From contig CAVONV010000004.1 in assembly GCA_963697355.1 (NCBI GenBank), forward strand, positions 124,001-188,000: 64,000 nucleotides of DNA. Reading direction: 5' to 3'. The notes below the pieces were generated by a model. The model was not told the DNA's origin. It saw only the letters and a program-made list of their open reading frames with translations, and searched no databases. The translations under genes and the position numbers were made by a program. Source of the DNA: CAVONV01 sp963697355 (GTDB taxonomy: Bacteria; Acidobacteriota; Vicinamibacteria; Marinacidobacterales; DATDRI01). Shown here one piece after another: positions 35,531 through 45,400 of the stretch (positions within the stretch are counted from its first letter, which is position 1; every line of letters starts with the position of its first letter).

Positions 35531-36460
35531 ATGAGATACTCAATACTTTGTCTCGGAATGTCCTTGTTGGCCATTGGGTCTGTTTCGTCTTCGCAGGAGC
35601 AGCCCGCCGCCGAAGAAAACTGGACCGTCGTTTCGCAAGTTGACGAGACCGATGAGAAACCGGTGAAGGTGACCATTCGAGACCTTTGGGGTCGAGCGGG
35701 CTACTATCATGAGCGGTTGGTTCTCGTCCGGGGAACGCTCAATGTTTTGAGTCCCGCAACAGTCGAAAGTGGGGAGGGAATCTTCGAGCTTCGGGAAGGG
35801 CGGGTCGCCGTCCCGCTCCTTGTTGCCGCGACAGTGGGTCCCGAATCGGTAAAAGTGCTGACTTCCTTTGATGGGGTGGCCGTAGAGGTACTGGGGCGTT
35901 TCGTCAATATGGCTCCCGCAGGAGATCGAGGAAAGATACTCAATGACATCGACAGTATCTTTGTCGGCTCTTTAAGGCGTCTCGACGAGAGGGATGCTGA
36001 GACCGGCACGGAAGAAAAGGAAAATCTCGCCGAGGGCTCCGATCTATCGGGTAAACCACCTAGAATCATCTCCTCCAATCCCAAGCCGGGCGAAAGAGCC
36101 GTGCCGCTCGCCGGCCAAATCGTTTTGAGGTTCTCAGAGGAGATGGACGAAGCCAGCTTCGTAGGAAATGTCCGCCTCAGCTACGCCGGTGAGAGCGATT
36201 CCACCGATTCTTTTCCCAATCTGCGTTTGTCCTACAATCCGGACACGGCGTCGCTCGTGATCGATCCGGGCCAGAATTTCGAGCGTAGGTCGGAGGTACA
36301 TTTGTTTCTAAAAAAAGGCATTTTGAGCAAAGAAGGTGTTCCCATGTTGCGTAACACACCTTCCTCTCGACGCGAGGCCAGCATACGTTCCAGACGAAGT
36401 GCCCCCGCTATGACGCGAGGTGAGGATGTGGTTGTTGCCTTGATATTCTATACGCTCTAA
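35531..36460 (+). CDS. Secreted protein with a C-terminal Ig-like domain
   Basis: 309 residues from ATG 35531; signal peptide RYSILCLGMSLLAIGSV. The middle part has RGTLNVLSPATVESGEGI and VAVEVLGRFVNMAP, a strand-rich OB-like region. A Big_5-type Ig-like domain begins PPRIISSNPKPGERAVPLAG and continues ALRFSEEMDEASFVGN-like sequence (IVLRFSEEMDEAS). It is likely a periplasmic or surface protein of unknown role. First gene of the accessory stretch after era. Confidence 0.65.
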   Translation: MRYSILCLGMSLLAIGSVSSSQEQPAAEENWTVVSQVDETDEKPVKVTIRDLWGRAGYYHERLVLVRGTLNVLSPATVESGEGIFELREGRVAVPLLVAATVGPESVKVLTSFDGVAVEVLGRFVNMAPAGDRGKILNDIDSIFVGSLRRLDERDAETGTEEKENLAEGSDLSGKPPRIISSNPKPGERAVPLAGQIVLRFSEEMDEASFVGNVRLSYAGESDSTDSFPNLRLSYNPDTASLVIDPGQNFERRSEVHLFLKKGILSKEGVPMLRNTPSSRREASIRSRRSAPAMTRGEDVVVALIFYTL

Positions 36461-36545
36461 TTGAGAGTGTTGACTGGCAACCACGACCACTCCCGGCGAA
36501 AGACTCGTCCAGTCCGAGAATCGCTATTGGAAGGAGCATTCGATT

Positions 36546-39098
36546 GTGACCGGAAGTTTTTTTTTCGCGCTCGTTTTACTCGTCCTCCTGTCGGGGGCGA
36601 CTTCGTCTCGAGCGGATGAGCTTTCGGTTCCGCGCTTTCCGATTCTCGGTTCTTCGATGGTGCTCCAAGGTGATGTTCGTCCTCACCAATTCTTGAGTGC
36701 CCTCGGCCGCCAAGCGGCCTGGTTGGGAAGAGAAACGGGCGAGGCCGAGGTTTGGGTTCATCCCTTCAAATTGGCTGCTGATTTTCATCTCGATTTTGGG
36801 ATTCCCGACTATCTCGATCCCGTGCGGGGGGCCGACGTGGCTCGAACCGTGACGATTCGCCCCGAGCTTGTGACCATCACCTACTCCCACGCTACGTTCA
36901 CGGTCCATCAGCACATTCTGGCTCCGCTGAATGAAGCGGGAATCTTGATTTTGCTGGATGTGGAGTCCTTCCGTGCCCTCGAGATCGTGGTCAATTTCAA
37001 AACGGTGTTTCAGTATGCCTGGCCCGGAGCGTTTGGGGGCCAATACACTTTCTGGAACGAGGATGAAAATGCCTTCGTTTTGTCAGAAAGCCTTCGGGAG
37101 AGAAATGCCGTTATTGGATCTCCTTGGGCCGGCTCGGCGTCGTTGCATCCTGCTCACGCCCTTCCCGATACGCCGAATCGATTTGTTATCCCCGTCGATA
37201 GCCAACGAGCACAGCGCGAGTACATTCCTATCGGCATCGCGGCTGCGACGGCACCAAGGGAAGAGGTGTTCCATATCTATCGCCGCCTCATCGACAATGC
37301 AGCGGTTTCCTATCGAGAGAAGCGCGCTCACGTCCAAAAGTTCCTCGACGAGACGACCGCCATCGATACACCGGAAGACGAGCTCGACCTCGCTTTCGAC
37401 TGGTCGAAGATCAATTTGGACGAGGCCTTATGCTGCAACCCGGATTTGGGATGCGGCTTGGTGGCGGGTTGGGGTCCTTCAGGCGCGAGCGCACGAGCCG
37501 GGTTTGGGTGGTTCTTCGGTGGTGATGCCGCTATCAACACCATCGCAATGGATGGTGCAGGCCTCTGGTCTCAGGTTGCCGAGGGTCTTCGGTTCCTAGC
37601 TCGATACCAAAGGGAGGATGGCAAGATCGCTCATGAGATCTCGCAGGCTGCCGGGCGGATGCCGTGGTTCAGCGATTTTCCATACCCGTATTACCATGCT
37701 GACACTACCCCCTATTGGATCGTTGCTGTTTCGCGGTACTGGCGTGCCAGTGGCGACGATGCATATCTGCAGGAAATCTGGCCAAACCTCAAAAAAGCCT
37801 ATCAGTGGTGTGTCAGCACAGAGACCGATGGCGATGGGATCATCGAGAATACGTCGGGAGGCCTCGGTGCCATCGAGGTGGGAGAGATCGGTGAAGGGAT
37901 CCACCAGGACATTTATTTGGCGGGAGTCTGGGTCGAAGCGCTCGAGGCGATGCGGCAAATGGCAGGAACCTTCGACGACAATGCCCTTTCCACGGAAGTT
38001 CGCGGGCTTCACACGAAGGCCCGAAAGACTCTGAACGAAAAGTACTGGCGTGAGAAAGAGGGATACCATGCCTTCGGCATTCTTCAATCAGGTCGCACCA
38101 ACGATAACCTGACGGTGTGGCCCTCCACCGCTGCTGCCTTCGGCCTACTCGATTCTCAACGCGCAGGGGCAACTCTTACCCATCTTTCAAGAGACCGTAT
38201 TAGTGCGGATTGGGGAGCGCACATGCTTTCGACCGAAAGCCTGTTCTACGACCCCATGGGTTACAACAGCGGTGCGGTCTGGCCTTTCGTTACGGGTTTC
38301 GTTTCGTGGGGCCAGTATCGTTACCAACGTCCGTGGGCGGGATACCATCTGCTGGATGCGCTTCGACAGATGACGTTCGATTGGGCCCGCGGGCGCCATC
38401 CGGAGCTCCTATCAGGAAGCTATTACCGTCCTCTCGATGCAGCAGTCCCACAACAGTTCTTTGCGACATCGATGCTCGTCACGTCCGTTCTGCAGGGAAT
38501 GCTGGGTTGGGAGCCCGATGCTCCCCACTCACGTGCGACGATCACCCCCCAAATTCCGCCTCAATGGGAGAAGGTGAGGGTTCGGAATCTTCGCGTGGGG
38601 AAGACCGTCATCGACCTAACGATATGGCAGCGTTGGGAGGAAACGGTCGTCGAGCTCGAAGGGCACGGACCCAAGGTTACAATCGACGTCGTGTTGCCGG
38701 TGCCCATGGGTGCGCGACGTGTCGATGGCACCCCGAAGGCACGGGTTGAAACAAGTGGCCGGCTCGTGAAGATACCACTCGATGTCGAAGGGAAAAAAAC
38801 CAAGGCAAGATTGCGTTGGAACAACGGTCTCGTCATCGAACCTCCGACGGTTGAGCTCGAGCCAGGCCAACCTAGTCTCGGGATTCGGGTTCTCGATTTT
38901 CGCTTCGCGGACGGTATCTGGTGGGTCGACCTCGAAGGGATCGCCGGTAAGACCTACGAGATCAGGTTTCGCGGTGAACCGCTTTCCAAGGTGGAAGGGG
39001 GACGGTTGGTGCACCGCAGGGGCTATGTCAGCACCGTGGCTGTCGAATTTCCGGCAGGAAGCGGACGTAAAGAGACAAGGGTCCGCTTGATCAGATAA
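36546..39098 (+). CDS. Secreted six-hairpin glycoside hydrolase (GDE/GH15-like)
   Basis: 850 residues from GTG 36546; signal peptide FFFALVLLVLLSGATSS. N-terminal beta-sandwich (about 30-260) and an alpha/alpha-six-barrel (about 260-680) with GWFFGGDAAINTIAM, YQREDGKIAHEISQAAGRMP, YYHADTTPYWIVAVSRYW, SGYYRPLD-like GSYYRPLDAAVPQQF and SGAVWPFVTGF. This resembles glycogen debranching-type and GH15-like enzymes. It probably hydrolyses an exported polysaccharide; substrate is unknown. A C-terminal beta domain follows. Confidence 0.75.
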   Translation: MTGSFFFALVLLVLLSGATSSRADELSVPRFPILGSSMVLQGDVRPHQFLSALGRQAAWLGRETGEAEVWVHPFKLAADFHLDFGIPDYLDPVRGADVARTVTIRPELVTITYSHATFTVHQHILAPLNEAGILILLDVESFRALEIVVNFKTVFQYAWPGAFGGQYTFWNEDENAFVLSESLRERNAVIGSPWAGSASLHPAHALPDTPNRFVIPVDSQRAQREYIPIGIAAATAPREEVFHIYRRLIDNAAVSYREKRAHVQKFLDETTAIDTPEDELDLAFDWSKINLDEALCCNPDLGCGLVAGWGPSGASARAGFGWFFGGDAAINTIAMDGAGLWSQVAEGLRFLARYQREDGKIAHEISQAAGRMPWFSDFPYPYYHADTTPYWIVAVSRYWRASGDDAYLQEIWPNLKKAYQWCVSTETDGDGIIENTSGGLGAIEVGEIGEGIHQDIYLAGVWVEALEAMRQMAGTFDDNALSTEVRGLHTKARKTLNEKYWREKEGYHAFGILQSGRTNDNLTVWPSTAAAFGLLDSQRAGATLTHLSRDRISADWGAHMLSTESLFYDPMGYNSGAVWPFVTGFVSWGQYRYQRPWAGYHLLDALRQMTFDWARGRHPELLSGSYYRPLDAAVPQQFFATSMLVTSVLQGMLGWEPDAPHSRATITPQIPPQWEKVRVRNLRVGKTVIDLTIWQRWEETVVELEGHGPKVTIDVVLPVPMGARRVDGTPKARVETSGRLVKIPLDVEGKKTKARLRWNNGLVIEPPTVELEPGQPSLGIRVLDFRFADGIWWVDLEGIAGKTYEIRFRGEPLSKVEGGRLVHRRGYVSTVAVEFPAGSGRKETRVRLIR

Positions 39099-39103
39099 CA
39101 GAT

Positions 39104-39170
39104 AGGGTCAGGCCTCAAACTGAGTGAAGGGTCACGCCTCTTGAAGCCACAACGTTTGAGGCCTGACCCT
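39104..39170. repeat. REP-like inverted repeat upstream of the LOG gene
   Basis: A perfect 17-bp inverted repeat: AGGGTCAGGCCTCAAAC (39104-39120) and its complement (39154-39170) around a 33-base loop. The same GGTCAGGCCTC core recurs after the LOG gene. It could fold as a terminator in RNA, but with no U tail. Confidence 0.85.
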
Positions 39171-39194
39171 TCATCTATTCGGAAGAGATAAACT

Positions 39195-39773
39195 ATGAAG
39201 ATATGCGTCTACTGTGCATCAAGTCAGAGGATCGACCGAGTTTACCTCGAGACCGCGAGGAGCCTGGGCCGTATTCTTGCCAAGCAATCCGTGACCATTG
39301 TGTATGGCGGTGGAGGCACGGGGTCGATGGGAGCCCTAGCGAACGGGGCGCTCGAAGAGGGCGGCCATGTCATCGGCGTGATTCCCGAGTTCATGTACGA
39401 ACTGGAGTGGGGTCACACGGGGATTCAAGAGATGAAAGTCGTCGACAATCTACACGAGAGAAAACGTTTCATGTTGGAAGGAGTGGACGCCTGTGTCGCT
39501 CTTCCCGGTGGTTCGGGGACGCTAGAGGAGCTTCTGGAGGCGATTACATTGAAGCGTCTTGGCATCTTTCTCAATCCCATTATTCTCCTGAACATGCGCG
39601 GTTTCTTCAACCCCCTTCTGGAACAGTTCGAACGATGCGTTTCAGAGCAGTTCATGGACGACCGGCATCGCCAAATGTGGCGAGCCGTGGAGCGCCCTGA
39701 AGAGGTCCTCGGGGCGGTCGAGAGCTCCCCGGAGTGGTCGAGCGAAGCTCGCAACTTCGCTTCCCTCCGATAA
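39195..39773 (+). CDS. LOG family protein (YvdD-like, cytokinin-activating type)
   Basis: 192 residues. Nucleotide-binding YGGGGTGSMGALANGALEEG and the signature LPGGSGTLEELLEAI identify the LOG family of 5'-monophosphate phosphoribohydrolases, which split a nucleoside monophosphate into base and ribose 5-phosphate. RKRFMLEGVDACVAL precedes the signature. Flanked on both sides by the same REP-like inverted repeat. Confidence 0.9.
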   Translation: MKICVYCASSQRIDRVYLETARSLGRILAKQSVTIVYGGGGTGSMGALANGALEEGGHVIGVIPEFMYELEWGHTGIQEMKVVDNLHERKRFMLEGVDACVALPGGSGTLEELLEAITLKRLGIFLNPIILLNMRGFFNPLLEQFERCVSEQFMDDRHRQMWRAVERPEEVLGAVESSPEWSSEARNFASLR

Positions 39774-39797
39774 CATGAAACATGTGGGGTCAGGCCA

Positions 39798-39836
39798 GGT
39801 CAGGCCTCAACAATAGGACCATGTAGAGGCCTGACC
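39798..39836. repeat. REP-like inverted repeat downstream of the LOG gene
   Basis: An 11-bp stem, GGTCAGGCCTC (39798-39808) with GAGGCCTGACC (39826-39836), loop 17 bases; a further partial GGTCAGGCC sits just upstream. Same core as the repeat at 39104. Confidence 0.8.
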
Positions 39837-40020
39837 GTTCATTGCCTGATGGGACGTGGAGAGCGCGCTGCAAACATGGTATCTTTAATGGTTCGGCTGA
39901 AAGTCACTTGCATATACGGACCTCGAATGTCGTCGGTAGTTTCGTGTCCATGAATCCGGTCTCTTTTCTGCAAAGGCCTCCGGGCTCGTCTCACCGAATC
40001 GCATCAAGGGAAAATTCAAC

Positions 40021-42333
40021 ATGTGGACTCTCCTTACCGCTGCTCTAGTCACCGCTACAATCCCGACCCCTCCCGTCTACAGCGGAGGCGACGGTGAGCT
40101 CGACGTCGAGATTCCTCGAATCGAAAAGCCGGACATTGATATCGACGGCCGGTTGGAGGAGGCGGTCTGGAGTCAGGCGGCGCGTCTGACCGGTTTCACA
40201 CAATACGAGCCGGTGGAAGGTGCCCCGGTTACCGAAGAAACCGAGGTTCTTGTCTTGTATTCTTCCGAGGCTATTTACTTTGGTATCCGTGCCTATGACA
40301 ATGAGCCGGATTTGATCATGGCCCGACTCGTTCAGCGAGATCGTTCGGCCTTTGTCGATGATTGGATACGGATCATGCTGGACACCTTTGACGACCAGCG
40401 CCAGGCCTATGTCTTCTATGTCAATCCATTGGGGATCCAAACGGATGGCCTTTGGATCGAAGGGATCGACCGGGGCGGAATGTCCGTTTCCATCGATTTC
40501 AATCCTGACTTTATCTGGGACTCGGACGGGCGGGTCACCGAGGACGGATGGGTGGCCGAGATCCGCATTCCCTACGTATCTTTACGTTTCAACCCTGTGA
40601 CCCGCCAAAACTGGGGAGTGAATATTGCCCGGGAGGTGAAGAGAAAGGGATTCAAGCAGTCTTGGGCCCCCCTGACCAGAAACATTGCGAACACATTGGC
40701 ACAAGGCGGTAAATTCGTCGGGTTGAGAGATCTGAAGCCGCGTCGGCTCAAGGAGATCAACCCGGTCGTGACGGGTAAACGGACTGGCTTGAGGGAAGAC
40801 GATGTCTTCAATCGTGGGAGCTTGGATCCGGAGTTCGGCGTGAATGGTCGACTCGGCATTACCCAAAACCTCATACTCGACGCGACCTATAATCCCGATT
40901 TTTCGCACATCGAGGCGGATGCCTTTCAAATCACCGTCAATGAACGCTTCGATATCTTCTATCCCGAGAAACGTCCCTTCTTCTTGGAGGGCACGGAGGT
41001 TTTTCGAACGCCCAAGCGCCTCGTTTATACACGTCGTGTTTTGGACCCGGTCGGCGGTGCCAAGCTCACGGGAAAGGTCGGCGATTTCAACCTGGGCTAT
41101 CTCGGATCAATCGACGAGGGACAAGTGACGCTGGGCGAGTCGGAGAATCGAGATATTTTCAATTTCTTTCGACTTCGAAAGGATATGGGAGAGGCAGGCT
41201 CTACGCTCGGCATGCTCGTCACCGATAGGAGCGAGCTTGGTGGTGCCTACACCAATCGTGTCATCAGTGGTGATATGCGGTATCTTTTCAAAGAGCGTTA
41301 CACTCTGACGGCTCAGTACGCTGGAAGCTCGACGTCCGATAGCGGAAACGGTCGAGTTCGCCCGCTGGTGTATGCGGCCCTCGACCGTTCAGGTCGAAAT
41401 TTCAGTTGGCAAGCCCGGTTCGAAGACATACACCCCGAGTTTAGGGCCGATAGCGGATATATTCGTCGTCTCGGAGACACCCAACTCTTTGGCTCGGGTC
41501 GGTACACGTTCGAACGTTCGCCGGGTGCTCTGCTGGAACGATACGGCTTCGAGCTGCGTGCCGACAGCTACTTCGATCACGACGAGTTTTGGGGTGGCGC
41601 GACTCCCTATGAAGCGGAGATCGAGCTTCAACCAAGCTTCACGTTTCGCGGCGGTCGTTCCCTGGGAATGGTGTTCAGGAACGGATATTTCCGCTTCCGG
41701 CCGGAGATCTATTCCGGTTATGAAATCGAGGCACCGGGCGGCACGGCTGAGTCGTTCCAGGTGCCGGAGCCGCTCGAGAACATGCTGGCCTGGGCTGTCT
41801 TTCCCCGTGTCCGTGTCAATAACGCGTTGAACCTCGATGGGCGTGTGTACATAAGAGAGGTCCCGATTTACACGGAGGCCTCACGCGGATTCAATATCCT
41901 CATCGAGCCTGGATTGAATCTAAAGCTGACAACGTCACTCTCCTTCGAGCTCTCCTACACCTATTCCAGACTCTATAGACAGAAAGACGATTCGATCTTT
42001 TCGACGAGCAATATCGGTTACCTTCGAGCCCAGTATCAATTCAGCAAGGCTTTGTTGGCTCGAGTCATTGCCCAATACAACCTCAATGAGAGTGACATGC
42101 TTCGAGATCCCACTACCGGACAGCCATTGCTCATTGACGGTTCGCGCGTGGAAGCTATCGACGAGGGCGATTTTCAGGGGCAGGTTCTTGTTTCCTACGA
42201 ACCTTCTCCTGGCACAATCGTATACGTGGGCTACAGTTTTCTCCGGGAAGGCATAGATACTTACGACATATCGAAAATGGATCCCATGGCCGACGGGCTT
42301 TTCGTCAAGTTCAGTTACCTCTTTCGTTTTTGA
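40021..42333 (+). CDS. DUF5916 protein with carbohydrate-binding-like N-terminus, probable outer-membrane barrel
   Basis: 770 residues; signal peptide from ATG 40021. The N-terminus (PDIDIDGRLEEAVWSQAA, VLVLYSSEAIYFGIRAYDN) resembles the CBM9-like domain that starts DUF5916 proteins; the region EKRPFFLEGTEVFRTPKRLVYTRRV-like (KRPFFLEGTEVF) is family-typical. The C-terminal 350 residues alternate polar and aromatic residues and end in FSYLFRF, with a terminal phenylalanine as in outer-membrane beta-barrels. Function of the family is not established. Convergent with the CPBP gene. Confidence 0.85.
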   Translation: MWTLLTAALVTATIPTPPVYSGGDGELDVEIPRIEKPDIDIDGRLEEAVWSQAARLTGFTQYEPVEGAPVTEETEVLVLYSSEAIYFGIRAYDNEPDLIMARLVQRDRSAFVDDWIRIMLDTFDDQRQAYVFYVNPLGIQTDGLWIEGIDRGGMSVSIDFNPDFIWDSDGRVTEDGWVAEIRIPYVSLRFNPVTRQNWGVNIAREVKRKGFKQSWAPLTRNIANTLAQGGKFVGLRDLKPRRLKEINPVVTGKRTGLREDDVFNRGSLDPEFGVNGRLGITQNLILDATYNPDFSHIEADAFQITVNERFDIFYPEKRPFFLEGTEVFRTPKRLVYTRRVLDPVGGAKLTGKVGDFNLGYLGSIDEGQVTLGESENRDIFNFFRLRKDMGEAGSTLGMLVTDRSELGGAYTNRVISGDMRYLFKERYTLTAQYAGSSTSDSGNGRVRPLVYAALDRSGRNFSWQARFEDIHPEFRADSGYIRRLGDTQLFGSGRYTFERSPGALLERYGFELRADSYFDHDEFWGGATPYEAEIELQPSFTFRGGRSLGMVFRNGYFRFRPEIYSGYEIEAPGGTAESFQVPEPLENMLAWAVFPRVRVNNALNLDGRVYIREVPIYTEASRGFNILIEPGLNLKLTTSLSFELSYTYSRLYRQKDDSIFSTSNIGYLRAQYQFSKALLARVIAQYNLNESDMLRDPTTGQPLLIDGSRVEAIDEGDFQGQVLVSYEPSPGTIVYVGYSFLREGIDTYDISKMDPMADGLFVKFSYLFRF

Positions 42334-42460
42334 ATCATGTCGGGCTTCGAGTTCCGAATGTCGCCAGTTCGATTCGCTACGATGCAAGCTTCCTGAGCAT
42401 CGACGAAGTCTGTTTTGATGTGATAATGGCTACCGGAGGTCAGGAAACGTCCGTCCCACG

Positions 42461-45400
42461 TCACAGTCCGTTGTTGAGCGGGCCTGCACGAGGCTCCTGA
42501 AGCTTTCCGCTCCACAGGATGGAAAGCCACACGATGAGAATGGCAGCAAGTAGAGCTCCGGGTAATGCGGCTGTATAAGCTCGGTGAAGGCCCTCTTCCA
42601 AGGTGGCCAGGACCATGAACATCCCCACCGCTAGAGGCACGAGACAAAGCGCGTACCTAAACAGGAACAAGTAACTGCCGACCAACAACAATCCGGTCGT
42701 GGATCCAACGGCGATCCACGCCACCCAATCTCCATGAGACTCGAAAGCTCCAAGAGCCAATCCGAAGATGAAGAGCCCGAAAACGGTCAGGGCCTTACGT
42801 TGTGTCCAGCCCCTCGAGAACCGATGAGCTAGGAAGAATAGGAGCAGTAGGAGAGCCGCCGCGAGCACGAAGTGACTCAAAGGGGAAAAGGCCGCTTGAA
42901 ACAAAGGTAAGTAGGCTCCCTTAGGATCGTAGTCGGGCCACTTTGGGAGCGAAGGAGCTGTCCAGGATCTCACAAGAGCGGTAATTCCCGCGAAGATAGC
43001 TCCGAGAGCAAGTCCCAATAGACTGCGTTCGTGCCGCGCGACGGATTGGCATACTGACTTCGTTCCGTGAATGAAACCGATGATGAGGGCGGGAGCTGCA
43101 GCGGATATGAGGATACCGACCAAGGCCACACCGACCGTGGTGAGGATCGTACGTTCGAGGGGCTGGGACGTCTGGAATCGAAATGCTTCGGCCGGCCAAG
43201 AATTAAAAAGGCCGAAAAGGCCGACTCCAGACAAGAGTCCGAAGGAGGACAGGAACAATCCTCGGTCGAACTGCTTTCGACTCCAAGCAATGATCCCGCC
43301 GGCTATTCCGCCCATGAAACAGCCGGCTACGACGAACGAGCAGAGAGCGAGAACGATTTGAAACCGTGTGGCCTTTTCCCTTTCTTGACGTTGCCATTCC
43401 TCGGGGATGTGGACCCAGCGGTAGGCGTCTGCAAACTCGTCACCCTCGAGGCTCACGGAGATACGGGCCTCACCCTCATCCAAAGGGTAGTTCTCTCGCT
43501 CGGCAAAGGTGACCAACCAGTCCGTGCGATGAGGCTGTTTCGATGGCTTGATGGAGATCTCCTCTATTCCATCCCGTCTGGCGCCGAATTGGGCTTGGGT
43601 GAGGCGGACACCTCGTTGACGCACTTCGTCTTCGGAAAGACGTGCTCCGGGCCTGGCTTCGGGAAGCTGGTGGCGGAATCGCGACAGTTTCCCATCAGAG
43701 TCCAGGAATATGTGGTACTCCTCGGCCCGCTCGGCGACGTCGCCTTCGAACGTTGCGAAGCGGATCTGCCATTGAGGAGGCACCAAGTAAGATCCGAAAA
43801 GCTGTTGGTAGGCGCTTTCACCTCCCTTTTCCCATACGAACCGATGGCTGGACTGAACCCCGCCTCGGATCGCCGTCATCACCCTCCATGTGTCGGGAAG
43901 CACGATCCCTCGGGCCGCGACGGCTCGTCGAGCAACCTCTATGGCTTCGTCGCGACGTACTTTGAATGGAGGCGCGTCCGTATGAACGTCCAGGTCGAAA
44001 GCCCAAGCAATGAAAAGAACGAGACCCGCTGCAAGCACGACGCGCTTTGCGAAACGGTGGATCACGGGCCGTTGTTCAGCCTGATTTTTTCGTTCAGCCC
44101 CTTGGGTTTTCTCGCGCGCGGGAACAGGGGCGGGGGCAGCAGCAACAGCAGGCTGCCAAGTACGATTCAGGTCGTCGTCGCTCAAGTGACCCCATTTTCC
44201 GTGTCTCAGTCTCGCGCCGAGAACGACCCATAGCGGTACGAGCGTCAACATGACGACCATGAACTGATCCACCCACACTCCAGGCGCAGTGGAAACGAAC
44301 AGCGGCATGGCAAACCACACCACGTCAAAGGCGTAGTGCAGGACGATCGCCGTCAGGAGCCCAAATCGGAGATAGATCCACCCAAAGAACAATGACGGAA
44401 TGGCGAGCTCGGCAACTCTTGCATAGGCGGGTTGGGCCGGATAATTGGCGTGGCCGGCGGCGAAGATCAGCGCCTGTAGAACAAAGGCGCCGATGATCCA
44501 GGCGCGTCGCTGCCCGAGGCGCTCACCAATGAGAGCCGCCCCGGCTATGGGAACGGCGCGGAAAAGGCATTCTTCCCAGAATCCAGCTTGAAGGGAAATG
44601 GCGATGGAAGATAGCCAAGGAAAGTGCGCGGCAAGCACATCCGGGTTAAATAGCGCCGAGGAGGGCGTCCACCACCCGAGCCAGTTTGTCGAGAAGAAGT
44701 AAAGTCCGACCTCGTAGGCAAAAAACAAGCCGACGAGGAGATAGCCGGCCACAGTCATTCCGGCGACTGCCGGAGTGCTTGCCACCGGACGCGACCATAG
44801 CTTCCAAAAACGGATTTGGTTGCCAAAGGCACGTCGCGTGAGACCTTCGGCAGCCATAAAGGACAAACTGAGAAGTAAGCCCATCCCAAAAAACAGCGCT
44901 AGCAGCCCGACCGCCTGCCGCATTAGGAAGCTCTCGGAGGATAGTGCGGTATCGTAGCTCATCCAGAGGAGAGGCCATTGGTTGATGGCGGCTAGAACTT
45001 GCAGAAATGCGATGAAGAAGCCCCACCCGAACGCCGGGCGAGGCCAGACCCACCTGTGCCTGAGTAGAAAGAACGAGCCGACGAGACATCCGCCCAATAT
45101 GTAAAACACCACAATCGCAATGCCGGCAACGTTCGCAATCGTGTCGTTGGCGCTGCGCATCTCCTGGTAGCGACGGGTGAATGCCTCCGGCACCTTTACG
45201 AAATGAGTGAGTGCGGTCAGATGGTCGCCACCGACGACGAGGCGCAGGCGATATTCGCCCTCGCCGATCATTTCGTTTCTCAGGCGGTAGACAAAGGTGT
45301 GGTCGGTACGGCCGCCGGGCCGGACTTCCTGGGACGCTTCGACGAGCTCGTACTCGCTCAGATCGACTGTCCAAGCATCGATGGCTGTTTGCTCTGCGAC

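Noticed and set aside
43067..44233. A 388-residue open frame on the plus strand
   Set aside because: It lies entirely antisense to the CPBP protease, has no ribosome-binding site and lacks protein-like composition; it reflects codon bias on the coding strand.
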